From: Pirellulaceae bacterium
GTDB taxonomy: Bacteria > Planctomycetota > Planctomycetia > Pirellulales > Pirellulaceae
DNA: 49,544 bases
Assembly: GCA_016784735.1 (NCBI GenBank)
Contig: JADHUC010000034.1
Span: 1 to 49,544 of the forward strand
Direction: 5' to 3'
The notes beneath the pieces are model-generated. The model was not told the DNA's origin, searched no databases, and was given only the letters and a program-made list of their open reading frames with translations. Positions 18,543 through 27,500 of this stretch are shown here, piece after piece; position 1 is the stretch's first letter, and every line of letters begins with the position of its first letter. Both the position numbers and the translations under genes were made by a program.

Positions 18543-18588
18543 GAACCGCGGCAACGGCAGGGCATCAGCGATCGGTCGCGTTCGATAT

Positions 18589-18765
18589 CGTTTAACCGCA
18601 AGCCGGAGGCTGCTGAAGAAGTCGTGGCGTAAGCTTCCAGCTTGCGAAATACAGAACCCTGGGGAGATGGGGTATTATATATGCGCAAGAATGGCAAGCT
18701 GGAAGCTTACCCCACGTCCGCTTTCGCTAGCATTTCAGCAGCCTCCTCCGGCTTGCGGTTAAACG
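18589..18765. repeat. GTTTAACC-family inverted-repeat element, copy 3, interrupted
   Basis: Outer arms are perfect over 21 bp: CGTTTAACCGCAAGCCGG plus AGG on the left (18589-18609), mirrored at 18745-18765. The centre is not the usual short spacer but a second, different inverted-repeat element flanked by CTGCTGAA and TTCAGCAG, so one element is nested in another. Confidence 0.85.
18624..18715. repeat. nested pair of GTGG-foot hairpins (REPIN-like)
   Basis: Left REP 18624-18646: GTGG then CGTAAGCT-TCC-AGCTTGCG. Right REP on the minus strand, 18715-18693: GTGG then GGTAAGCT-TCC-AGCTTGCC. The first stem pair switches from C/G to G/C between the two, keeping the fold. Confidence 0.75.
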
Positions 18766-18776
18766 AAGATGTTGTT

Positions 18777-21700
18777 TCATTCGCAATCCAGCGGTTCCTT
18801 GGCGCCGGACTCTCCGGACATCCATCTCAGCGCAGGCAGTTCGAACGACGCAACTGGGGGCAACGGGAAACGACGGATCGTGATATTCTGCCTCCCCACT
18901 TCCTGGATCGGAAAGCCGGTGTCGTATTCCCCGTCGTTGACCAATACGTAGTTCTGGCAGTCGTTGGGAAGTGACGGCCAGTCACCAGGCTTGGCAGTCG
19001 ACGTTGCGATTGCCGTTTCCGTGCTGCTCGACACGTTGCCCGACCACCGGGCGCTTCTACCGGAGAAGCCGAAGGCGTCTTGTTGAAGCGTCGACGCTCC
19101 CACGGTGAATAACCATTTCCCACCTGCGGTCGTTCGACACAATGCTCCAAATGCACCCGCGAAGCGCACTCCATCGACTTCAGCTTCGTTCGCAAAGTCG
19201 CTGAAGATCAGGTACTGGCCCCAAGCGGATTCGACCTTCACGGCAACAGCTTCGGAGCCGGCCGCTTGCGGAACTTCCAGCCTGCTCGCCGTGCGGATCG
19301 GCCACTTGTTGTCCGGACGGCTTGGTTCGTGGATGGCAACCAAGACGCTGCTCAGTCCATCTCCGGTTCGAACTGCATCCACATACCGCACTCTTCGGCC
19401 CATCTGCTTTCCATGCTCCTGACCAGGGCCATTCGATGCTTCGACCTGCTCGACTTGGGAAAGCAACCACAGGCGATACGAACGATCCGGCTGAGACCAA
19501 ATGGCCTGCCATGTGGGCGGAGGGTCGCCGAAGGATCGGACGTCACGCAGTCCGAAGATGTCCTCCGGTTTCGTGCTGCCGCCAACCTGTGGCAACGGTG
19601 GCTCGGGTGGCATGTCCAGCCCTTCGAATCGAAGATCGGCTTGGGGTATGTCACTCGCGGCCAGTTCACTGAACACGCGGTAGGCGTGCTTCTTGCCGCC
19701 ACGGACTCGGAAGATGTCAACGGCATACGTCTCCGCGCCGGGACCTTTGACCAGGGCAACAGTTCGCCGGTACTGATCGCACTGCGAGTATGCCTTCGAC
19801 GAGGCTTCCACCACGGAGATCTTCGGCGAGGTCGCCATCAAATGAAGCTTCGGACGGCGGCGCTCGTTACCTTTGCGTTTCAGTTGCTCCTGATCATCAA
19901 CGACCACCAGATTGTGGCTGAACGTGCTTCGGATCCATCGGTTCATCGGCGTATCTCCGATGTAACCTTGGTCGCCCAAGACCGCGTGCCCGCGATCCGT
20001 GTAGAACACGGCAAGGTTGTCGTAGTGGCGATGCCCGCCGTCAGGCGAAAACGTCAGGGACAGGGCTGTGGCCTGCGGACCCTTGCCGTGCCGCAGAAAA
20101 ACCGTCATTAGCGACGGGAAGTAGATTTCCGGCGGGTCTAAGCCGAATTCTTCTTCCGCTGCCGTGATTTCGGTCGCGTCAAGGTGAAGCACGGCGTATT
20201 CGGACGGCCTGGACCTGCGACCGGCGACCTGGAACAGCCTGCCGTACTCTCGCGGAAGTCGCTTGAATCCGACGTCGATGATGTGGCGGCTGGGTCTGCT
20301 GGCGACCGACGTATCCGCCAGCGGCGGCAGTCGGCCATCGGGCAGCAAGTGATCGACCAAGGCAAGCATTAGCAAATGAAATCGACCGCCGTCTTCGTAC
20401 AGATTCACCCGGCCCGACCGTGTGCCGAAATTCTCGGGCCACTGGAAGCCGTGAAGCGATTCCGCGATGCCAAGCAGGCCGCCGATGTAGCTGGCCGGCG
20501 AGAAAGTGTAAGCCGGGCTTTCGTGGCTGAAGCCGTCATGCGCCAGCGACTTCTCGCATTGGGCCTCGAATCCTCGCAACGCCGTGTCTGCCCACTCGGT
20601 GATGCCAAGGCATTTAGCGACGGCCGCCATCGGATAATACACGCGGCCAGCCTTGTTGTTCGTGCTGGTCGCTTTGCCCGGCCCGCCCAGAAACGGCTCG
20701 GCACCCATCAGCCATTCCATGATAAGATCCCGCTCGACCGTAGCTCGATCCGCTTCGGTCCACACGGCCGACCCATCCTCCCGTCGCGCGTCATGGATCA
20801 GATCGTAGGCCAGGCAGATATCCACAAGGTAGGTCGCCACGTCGCAACTTGGATGCACTCGACCGGCTCCCCAGTAGTTCTGAAGCATCGCCGCGCGGTC
20901 CGCCGTGTCTTTGGCAAAGGCGCCGCCGCACAGATGCCGCTTCCATTCCAGCGGCAGATTTCGATCATGATATGCCGCGTACATGGGATCGCAGTCGGCA
21001 ATGCTGTCCCAGTAGTCGTGGTATAGCCAGTTGCGATAACAATGAGCAAGCCGGAGCAGAATCTCCTTGGCTCGCTCCGCGTACGTTGTGTCGCCCGTAA
21101 ACCGGTAGGCGAACGCAAGATTCTTGACCGCGCCGATCATGAAGTAGATCTTCCGTTCGCGAATAACACCGGCGAAACTGACGTGCATGGGTCTGCCGAC
21201 CCAGCGGTAGGCGTATTTCCCCGAGCGATCTTTCGGGTGTGCTTGTTCGTTTTCGTTCAGGTAGTAGGTAAACGTCTGGCCGGAACGCGGGCAAACCAGT
21301 CGCGCCGTCTCCGGACAATCCTCGCTCGGGTACACTTGACCACATGACGGGCAACGCAATTCGTCCGGATTGCGATAGCTCCAGACGGGATTGCACGCGG
21401 CTTCTTGAGATTTCACGCCCACGCAATTCGGACACGTGAATGCGTAGTTGAATCCCGGCGTCAACTCGGGAATCATCCGCTCGACATAGTCGTCCGGCTG
21501 GCCGACCACGTAGTCCGCGATTCCCTTCTGTCCCACGAACCACACGCGCGCCCAATCCGCCGTCTCGATGTTGCGTTTCGCCTGCTCGATCTCTTCCTGG
21601 CTGAGCATCACCGGATGGTGTACCACCACGCGAGCGGCCAGCATCCGGTCCTTGCGGGCTTCGATCTCCTTGCGAAATGCAACTTCCTGCTCCGACACGT

Positions 21701-21860
21701 CCTGGACCTGCCACGGCATAAACCCTTCGCCACGGGTCACGCGGTCGACGTATTCGGATTTCCGATCGGGCGGTTCCGTCGTCTCGCCGCCACGTCCAAC
21801 CATCACGGCGGCAAGCGATACGATCAGAGCTATGACGGGCGACTTGGTTTTCCCATACAT
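18777..21860 (-). CDS. secreted heparinase II/III-like polysaccharide lyase with zinc-ribbon-like insert
   Basis: 1027 aa. The start MYGKTKSPVIALIVSLAAVM gives a signal peptide and has AGAGGA upstream; a further open stretch of 180 codons crosses an inverted repeat and is rejected. Residues 143-190 hold CPNC and CPSC pairs plus further Cys, a zinc-ribbon-like insert. An alpha-helical toroid region follows (about 230-480, with RHLCGGAFAKDTADRAAM), then the heparinase II/III beta-sandwich: TFSPDGGHRHYDNLAVFY near residue 610, QGYIGDTPMNRWIRSTFSHN just after, and a long C-terminal beta region. The family cleaves uronic-acid polysaccharides (heparin-like, alginate) by elimination, with His/Tyr catalysis; the exact substrate cannot be told. 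It stands alone on the minus strand. Confidence 0.83.
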   Translation of the reverse strand: MYGKTKSPVIALIVSLAAVMVGRGGETTEPPDRKSEYVDRVTRGEGFMPWQVQDVSEQEVAFRKEIEARKDRMLAARVVVHHPVMLSQEEIEQAKRNIETADWARVWFVGQKGIADYVVGQPDDYVERMIPELTPGFNYAFTCPNCVGVKSQEAACNPVWSYRNPDELRCPSCGQVYPSEDCPETARLVCPRSGQTFTYYLNENEQAHPKDRSGKYAYRWVGRPMHVSFAGVIRERKIYFMIGAVKNLAFAYRFTGDTTYAERAKEILLRLAHCYRNWLYHDYWDSIADCDPMYAAYHDRNLPLEWKRHLCGGAFAKDTADRAAMLQNYWGAGRVHPSCDVATYLVDICLAYDLIHDARREDGSAVWTEADRATVERDLIMEWLMGAEPFLGGPGKATSTNNKAGRVYYPMAAVAKCLGITEWADTALRGFEAQCEKSLAHDGFSHESPAYTFSPASYIGGLLGIAESLHGFQWPENFGTRSGRVNLYEDGGRFHLLMLALVDHLLPDGRLPPLADTSVASRPSRHIIDVGFKRLPREYGRLFQVAGRRSRPSEYAVLHLDATEITAAEEEFGLDPPEIYFPSLMTVFLRHGKGPQATALSLTFSPDGGHRHYDNLAVFYTDRGHAVLGDQGYIGDTPMNRWIRSTFSHNLVVVDDQEQLKRKGNERRRPKLHLMATSPKISVVEASSKAYSQCDQYRRTVALVKGPGAETYAVDIFRVRGGKKHAYRVFSELAASDIPQADLRFEGLDMPPEPPLPQVGGSTKPEDIFGLRDVRSFGDPPPTWQAIWSQPDRSYRLWLLSQVEQVEASNGPGQEHGKQMGRRVRYVDAVRTGDGLSSVLVAIHEPSRPDNKWPIRTASRLEVPQAAGSEAVAVKVESAWGQYLIFSDFANEAEVDGVRFAGAFGALCRTTAGGKWLFTVGASTLQQDAFGFSGRSARWSGNVSSSTETAIATSTAKPGDWPSLPNDCQNYVLVNDGEYDTGFPIQEVGRQNITIRRFPLPPVASFELPALRWMSGESGAKEPLDCE

Positions 21861-21882
21861 CTCGTTGGTCCTCTTTCTTGGC

Positions 21883-21939
21883 GTGGGGCACGTTTCCAAC
21901 GTGCCGACATTCCAAAGGCACGTTGGAAACGTGCCCCAC
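21883..21939. repeat. REPIN-like pair of GTGG-foot hairpins
   Basis: A 23-bp sequence, GTGG then GGCACGTT-TCC-AACGTGCC, is repeated exactly in inverted orientation after an 11-bp spacer. Each half is itself a hairpin. It sits 22 bp upstream of the heparinase-like start codon, so it lies in that gene's leader or promoter. Confidence 0.85.
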
Positions 21940-22014
21940 AAGATATGCATGTTAGACACTGGGGAGCCGCAACGACAAGGTGCAGGCACCTTGCACGACG
22001 AGGGTGCGCGCGAA

Positions 22015-22045
22015 GAAACCCGGTTCCATGGTGAAACCGGGTTTC
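22015..22045 (-). terminator. candidate terminator hairpin after the PDZ gene
   Basis: GAAACCCGGTT / AACCGGGTTTC, an 11-bp stem, about 80 bp beyond the stop codon; on the minus strand it ends in TTTCTTCG. Sequence is related to the hairpins at 23.0 and 35.3 kb. A separate 8-bp hairpin, CAAGGTGC-AG-GCACCTTG, lies at 21976-21993. Confidence 0.45.
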
Positions 22046-22125
22046 CGTGGCACAGGTTACGAAGGGGGATCAACGCTACAAGCACCATTCTGGAACAAAC
22101 AGTGTCCCGTCCGATGCCGCTTAGC

Positions 22126-22815
22126 CTACGGCTGTACAAACCGCATCTGCCAACGCAAAACGGGTTGGCCCGGTCCGTTCTTTCGGGATTCACCGTGTAG
22201 GTTCGAATCATCATCCACATCCAGCCACATGGTTCCAACGTCGCCGTTGTCGGCAATATAGCCAAAAGTAAGATCAGCGTTATTGCCTGCTTTTTGGGTG
22301 AGGCGGCTGTTGCCGACCAACGGGATATCGCGCACCGTACCCCGGTAACCATTGGCATCTCGCTGCAAGTCAACCCATACGGTAGAACGAAGCGCCCCAA
22401 GGGTCATTGTCGCTCGCCACCAGCCGACGAGTGGTGTTACACTGGAGTCGCCGGCAAGCGCCAACTCGACATCACGCAGATCTCCGTTTCCACCGGGCTT
22501 GACGGCAAGGTGAATCGTATCAGCCTGTGCGTCGAGCACCTTCAGAAGCGTGTCCACATTTTTGATCGGCGCGGAGAAACCCGTGTTGGAGTTGATCACG
22601 CCGACGATCAGGTCGTCACGTTCCAGACCCGCGTCGTCCGCTTGGCTGCCGGGGTCGACCTTTCGGACCCGAACACCCTTAGGTTGCACAAGCTGGTCGT
22701 AAATCGTCAGACCAGTGCCCCGATGGTACTTCGCGCCAAATGCGGCCCCACTCAGGGTAACGGAAACCGCCATCGCCAAAATCAAACGTCGCTTTGCCAA
22801 TTGGGAAGTCTTCAT
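22126..22815 (-). CDS. small secreted PDZ-domain protein
   Basis: 229 aa. MKTSQLAKRRLILAMAVSVT then LSGAAFG is a signal peptide and AAAGGAG lies 8 bp before the ATG. Residues about 45-125 are PDZ-like: GVRVRKVDPGSQADDAGLER then DDLIVGVINSNTG, the usual ligand-groove and glycine pattern. The C-terminal 100 residues (GWWRATMTLGALRSTVWVDL onward) look like a beta-barrel or lipocalin-like domain of unknown type. No protease domain is attached, so it is likely a peptide- or protein-binding factor outside the cytoplasm. Its 5' leader is shared with three genes 13-23 kb away, and its first 25 codons are related to an abortive N-terminus ahead of the gene at 35.7 kb. Confidence 0.82.
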   Translation of the reverse strand: MKTSQLAKRRLILAMAVSVTLSGAAFGAKYHRGTGLTIYDQLVQPKGVRVRKVDPGSQADDAGLERDDLIVGVINSNTGFSAPIKNVDTLLKVLDAQADTIHLAVKPGGNGDLRDVELALAGDSSVTPLVGWWRATMTLGALRSTVWVDLQRDANGYRGTVRDIPLVGNSRLTQKAGNNADLTFGYIADNGDVGTMWLDVDDDSNLHGESRKNGPGQPVLRWQMRFVQP

Positions 22816-22963
22816 GTCTTTCTCCTTTCGATTCTTTTCTGTGGAGTACTGTAAAACTGACAAATCACGACTGCGATCTGAAAAGCAGCCCGCAGACATT
22901 CCTGAGTGCTGCTGGTGATCGCTTCTATAGGTAAACTCCACAAATCGCCCCGAAGCGCCTCAC
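22816..22963 (-). promoter_or_regulatory. conserved leader, copy A (upstream of PDZ gene)
   Basis: Begins GTGAGGCGCTTCGG and ends at the ribosome site. It is nearly colinear with the leaders at 35.4, 42.2 and 45.3 kb. Three nested potential stems are intact: TGTGGAGT/ACTCCACA, GCGATC/GATCGC and AGCAGC/GCTGCT. It could be a structured 5' UTR, a promoter region, or both. Confidence 0.7.
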
Positions 22964-23008
22964 GGATTTCGCGAAAAGATCAGCGAAATGCAGCAACGGA
23001 GTGTGGCG

Positions 23009-23045
23009 CAAAAGAAACCCGGCTTCTCGAAGAAGCCGGGTTTCT
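23009..23045 (-). terminator. intrinsic-terminator-like hairpin
   Basis: Perfect 15-bp stem AGAAACCCGGCTTCT / AGAAGCCGGGTTTCT with a 3-nt loop, followed on the minus strand by TTTT. It lies 30 bp past the stop of the LESLE-type gene. Confidence 0.7.
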
Positions 23046-23075
23046 GCGGTTGGCTGGGTGAGTTTTGCGGATCGC

Positions 23076-24287
23076 CTAAGCATCTTTGTGATTGAAGGGA
23101 TCTATCGGACTGGCCCCTCCAGTGCGAGCCATAGTCTGATGATTCTCCACAAACGTCAGGTCCACGGGTCTCCCCTCCGACCCCCAGTTAGCTATTGCAT
23201 CGTCAATGCGCGACTGAAGTGTCACGTTGACGCGGCGATACAACGGCGTATTGTTGTCGTGAAGCTGGAAGTCTTCATTCACGCCTTTCATGCCACGGAG
23301 CATATTCTGGATGGCCGCTGCCGACTCATAATCGAGGTTGCCATCTGGCTTTGGTGTCACATCCCAGCCCGCTTCATAAATAAGCCAATGCAAAAAACCC
23401 TTCCCTTCGCCGGTCTCCTTTTTCTCCTTTTTCTCTTTCTTCTCTTTCGCCTCTCTCTTCTTTCGCTCCAATTCTGCTGCCTTCTGTCGTTCCGCTTGTT
23501 TTGCTTCTTCCCTAGCGATTTGCTCCTGCTTTTTCGCCGCTTCCCAGCGCCTCAGGGCTTCCTTCTTGTTGCCCCGATTATAGGCTCGTCCAGCCGACTC
23601 CCGGTAATGGTGGGCATAGCCCTCGGCCAAAGAGGCGTTCATCTCATGGTCCGAAGCTAAGTTCTTGTCGACCATGCCGGAGGTGTCGGGACGCCTTTCA
23701 TTCAATACGTCTTCCCAGGGCACCTTCACCACTTCGCCCTCGGGGCCCCACCGACTAGTGAGCTGGCCATCTGGGAATGAAAGCCCCAGGGGGTTGTTCG
23801 CCTGATCGTCAGACGGATTGCCGCCCAACGACAGCGGGTCCCGGTGCTTGCCACTGTCCGGGCGTGCGTCGTCGTTGCCGAACCGCCCGCTGATTTTCCT
23901 CGTGTTACCGACACCCAGCGAATCTCGCAGCTCGTCCAGTGCCGTTGCCGTCGGCCGATCGAACCCGCCTGTCCCCTCGGGACGAGTCTTTGTGAGCGCC
24001 TCGTGCAGCCCTTCGGGCTCCATAAAGGCCGTATCACGCGCCTTCCGCAGGGCGCTTACGTCCTTCTCCGTACTGGCCAGATTGCCACTTTCGGCGGACG
24101 TCTTCCCCGTAAACGCTCGGATTTCAGCGGCTCCCTTCGTTTCGACCACCATGTCGGAGACCTGCAAGAAATGGCTGAACACAGGGCCCGCGGCCATCAG
24201 AGTCCGCGTCTCCAGCGATTCGATGGTCAGCGACCGCTGGTTCCGCCGTTTGGTACTTCGGTTCTTACGTTTCTTGAAGAGCGTCAT
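23076..24287 (-). CDS. secreted protein with planctomycete LESLE-type N-terminus, function unknown
   Basis: 403 aa. MTLFKKRKNRSTKRRNQRSL followed by TIESLETRTLMAAG is the basic-then-LESLExRxLMA signature of large exported planctomycete proteins; AAGGAG lies 9 bp before this ATG. No enzymatic domain was recognised. Residues about 235-320 contain a very charged Lys/Glu/Ala helix, probably coiled coil (QEQIAREEAKQAERQKAAEL, then KKEKKEKKE). The C-terminal 85 residues (FLHWLIYEAGWDVTPK onward) look folded. It is short for the LESLE class, which often exceeds 1000 aa. The leader core upstream is shared with the genes at 22.8, 35.6, 40.8, 41.5, 42.4 and 45.5 kb. Confidence 0.7.
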   Translation of the reverse strand: MTLFKKRKNRSTKRRNQRSLTIESLETRTLMAAGPVFSHFLQVSDMVVETKGAAEIRAFTGKTSAESGNLASTEKDVSALRKARDTAFMEPEGLHEALTKTRPEGTGGFDRPTATALDELRDSLGVGNTRKISGRFGNDDARPDSGKHRDPLSLGGNPSDDQANNPLGLSFPDGQLTSRWGPEGEVVKVPWEDVLNERRPDTSGMVDKNLASDHEMNASLAEGYAHHYRESAGRAYNRGNKKEALRRWEAAKKQEQIAREEAKQAERQKAAELERKKREAKEKKEKKEKKETGEGKGFLHWLIYEAGWDVTPKPDGNLDYESAAAIQNMLRGMKGVNEDFQLHDNNTPLYRRVNVTLQSRIDDAIANWGSEGRPVDLTFVENHQTMARTGGASPIDPFNHKDA

Positions 24288-24368
24288 TGTCGTGCTCCTT
24301 TTGATTTGGTGACAAAGTCGGTCTTTCGGGATCTTCGATAGGCGTTCCCGATTGGCCCTATCACCAAG

Positions 24369-24396
24369 CTCCACAAAACACCCAGAAGCGCCTCAA
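24369..24396 (-). promoter_or_regulatory. short copy of the conserved leader core (copy E)
   Basis: On the minus strand TGAGGCGCTTC, then GGGTG, then TTTTGTGGAG, about 80 bp before the ATG. Only the first 28 bp or so of the long leader are shared; the three-stem part is missing. That points to the first part being the transcription signal. Confidence 0.55.
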
Positions 24397-24437
24397 ATAT
24401 CTTGAAAAATCGGTTCCAAGCCATCGTCGCGTCGTGA

Positions 24438-24467
24438 TTGAATCTGTCAGAGATTCCCGCGTATAAT
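24438..24467 (+). promoter_or_regulatory. sigma-70-like promoter ahead of the orphan kinase
   Basis: TTGAAT and TATAAT separated by 18 bp. The -10 box is a perfect consensus and lies where the body of the lost sigma gene should be, 70 bp before the kinase ATG. It may be a replacement promoter. Confidence 0.5.
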
Positions 24468-24469
24468 GA

Positions 24470-24559
24470 CCGCGTTTACGGAGTATCGTGGTGCGAAGAA
24501 TCGAGGTCATTCGCGCGATCAGGGAGGCGCGCTTCCACGATGAGCGATCGAAAACCTGA
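24470..24559 (+). pseudogene. C-terminal remnant of an ECF sigma factor gene
   Basis: The frame reads SIVVRRIEVIRAIREARFHD then ERSKT and a stop. The intact sigma protein 4.3 kb downstream ends in TVVRKLEVIRTVWEAQLQD then EQSGA. Alignment is gap-free over about 25 residues, and in both cases the kinase ATG lies inside the last codons in the same relative frame. A TGA sits directly before the remnant, and no further sigma sequence was found upstream. The remaining helix is the end of region 4. Confidence 0.75.
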
Positions 24560-27500
24560 CAGCGACCACGGCACCCCAGATCGCGTCGCGGCAATCCTCC
24601 GCATCGACGAAATCTGTGATCGGTTCGAAGCGGCGCTGCGGGCCGCGCAGCAACCGGTGCTGGAAGATTATCTGTGCCAGGCTCCCACGGACCAGCAGGG
24701 CACTCTTCGGCAACATCTGACGAGACTTGAAACGGAGTATCGCAACCCAAGAAAAGAAGCGGCAACCGAGGCAGATTATTCGAAGCAGCAGTCGAAACCG
24801 GCAACCTCAACCGCGGCGGCGCAGGAAGCGGGATCGCAAACGGGGCAGGACGAGGAACCGTGTGCGATCGTTGGCGAGTCGCCAAACGAGATCCCTCAGA
24901 AGATTGGCCGGTTCAGAATTCGGGAATTACTTGGCGCGGGTGGATTCGGCCATGTCTACAAGGCGTACGATCCCAAGTTGGACCGCACGATCGCTCTGAA
25001 GATTCCGCGCAGCGTCTTTTCGACTCGTCAAGAAGAGGAGCGTTTTCTACGCGAGGCGCGCAGTGCGGCTCAACTTCGTCATCTGGGCATCGTGCCGGTG
25101 TACGAGACGGGGCAGGAAGACGGACTACCCTATATCGTCAGCGAGTGCATCGAGGGACCAACACTTACCGAACGACTTCGAGCCGAAGGCTACAGTTGCT
25201 CCGAAGCGGCGGAACTAGTGGCGCGTGTCGCCGACGCGTTGCAGTACGCGCACCAGCAAGGGGTGATTCATCGCGATATCAAGCCCGGCAATATACTGAT
25301 TGATGCGGAGGGTCAGCCGCACTTGGCGGACTTTGGGTTGGCACGTCGGGACGATGGTGAAAAGACGCTTACGGAAACCGGACAGATCGTGGGCACACCC
25401 GCTTACATGTCTCCGGAACAGGCAACCGGCCAGCAGGAGAAAGTGGGAGCACAAAGCGATATTTACAGTCTGGGCGTTGTGCTCTACGAGTTGCTCACGG
25501 GCCGGTTATCGTTCCAGGGCGAGAAACTGGAATTGCTGCGCAGGATCGTCGAAGACGAGCCTCGATCGCCGCGCTTTTGGAACCCGCGCGTTCCTCGGGA
25601 TCTGGAGACGATCACACTGAAGTGTCTGGCGAAAGAGCCCCGACATCGTTATCTGTCGGCCGGAGCATTGGCCGAAGATCTGTATCGCTGGCGCGCAGGC
25701 GAGCCGATCCACGGCCGACCGGTAAGCGCCACAGAACGCTGCTGGCGGTGGTGCCGGCGGCGACCCGTGGTGGCTGCGCTCACAGGGTCGGTTGGGTTGC
25801 TGCTGGTGGTGATCGCGGTCGGAGCTTTGGTGACGTCATGGAAGTTAAACGCGATGCTCACACGGGCGCAGCATGCGGAACGGCAGGCGACCAGAAGAGA
25901 ACGCGACGCAAGACACAGTCTGTGGCATTCTTATGTCGCCCAGGCACGCGCCGGACGCCGCAGCAGTGTGCCCGGACAGCGCTTCGACAGCCTGGAAGCA
26001 GTCCGGAAAGCAGCCACCATGATACCGACTGTTGTTGTCGAGGAAGAGGATCTGCTGACCCTTCGCAACGAGGCGATCGCCTGCATGGCACTGGCGGATA
26101 TCCGCGTGCTGCCAGGCACCAGCATCCGTGGTATCGCCCGCCGTGGTTCGGTGCGGTTCGATGCCGAATTCGAACGGTATACAACATGGGATACACAAGG
26201 CAAAGTCACTCTTTGGTCGACGACATCGAACCACCAACTGCTCGAGTTGCCCGGGTTCGGCACCGAGCCACGAGGGACCCGATTCAGTCCCGACGGCCAG
26301 TTTCTGGCAGTCTCGTATCGCGGCGACCAGTGCCGGATTTATCACCTCGACCGCCAGGAAGTCCTGCTGAAAACGAAGGTGTCCAAAGAATCTGTTGATT
26401 TCACTCCCGATAGCAGCATGGTGGCCGCTGGACATCGCGACGGTTCGATTCACTTCTTCGACTTGACGCCGCGCGAGGAAACGGAAACGCTACCGCTAGG
26501 CCCACTACCGTACGGAATCCGTCACTTCTTCAGCTTGACGCCGCGCGAGGAAACGGAAGCGCTAGCGCCGGGTCCACCGCCGTTCAGGATCCGTTTCGAT
26601 CCCGCAGGTCGCAGGCTGGCCGTCAGCAGTGCGGAGGGCCAAGAATTGCGGGTATGGAACATCGAGGATGCCCGGTTGATCTGGAAGATCGCGACTCCCA
26701 ACGGGATCGGTGCGATTGCCTGGAGCCCTAACGGCGAACTGCTGGCTGCTGCGCGTGGCGACAACAACGTCTCTGTGTTCGACGCCGAGTCGGGTCGCAG
26801 CCAAGCGGTGCTGCGAGGCCACCAGGGTCCAGTGCAGGACATCGATTTCAGCCACGACGGAGACCTACTGGCGTCCTGGGCTTGGGATAACACGAGCCGT
26901 TTGTGGAGCCCCACAACCGGCGATCAATTGCTCAGAACCACTCTGGGAGAGTTGTTTCAGTGCAGCCGCTTTGAGTCGCGGATTGCATTTCGCAATCGCA
27001 AGCAAGAGGCCGGAATCCTGGAGCTCGCAACCGGCAGCGAATGTCGTACGCTGCAGGCACACGTCGGCGACAGGGGCCCCTGGGGCGTCGACATCAGCCC
27101 AGACGGACGACTGATGGTATCTTCAGGAAGTGACGGCGTACGCCTTTGGAACTTGGTCTCACTCCAACAACTCACCGTCTCGGCCATACCAATTGGATAC
27201 AGCCGTTCGGCCGTGTTTACTGCCAGTGGCGAAGGTTTATCAACGCTTGGTGCTCACGGCCTGCATCTTTGGCCGATAACCAGGATCGTGGAAAGCAATA
27301 CACTACGCGTGGGACCTTCCACTTTCCTTGGGAAATCGTGGAGAGACATGACCTGGTCGCGGGTCACTCAAACCGGTGACGGGACGCGCGTCGCATACGT
27401 TGACGATTCAGCGGCGATTCGGATCCTCGATCTTGACAACCAGACGTCCGAGGTCATACGTGACAGTCGAAACGAGGTGAAACGTGTGACGATTAGTCCG

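Noticed and set aside
21861..22400. An upstream extension of the heparinase-like gene by 180 codons
   Set aside because: It runs through a REPIN-like repeat and overlaps the end of the PDZ gene in the same direction; the signal peptide begins at 21860.
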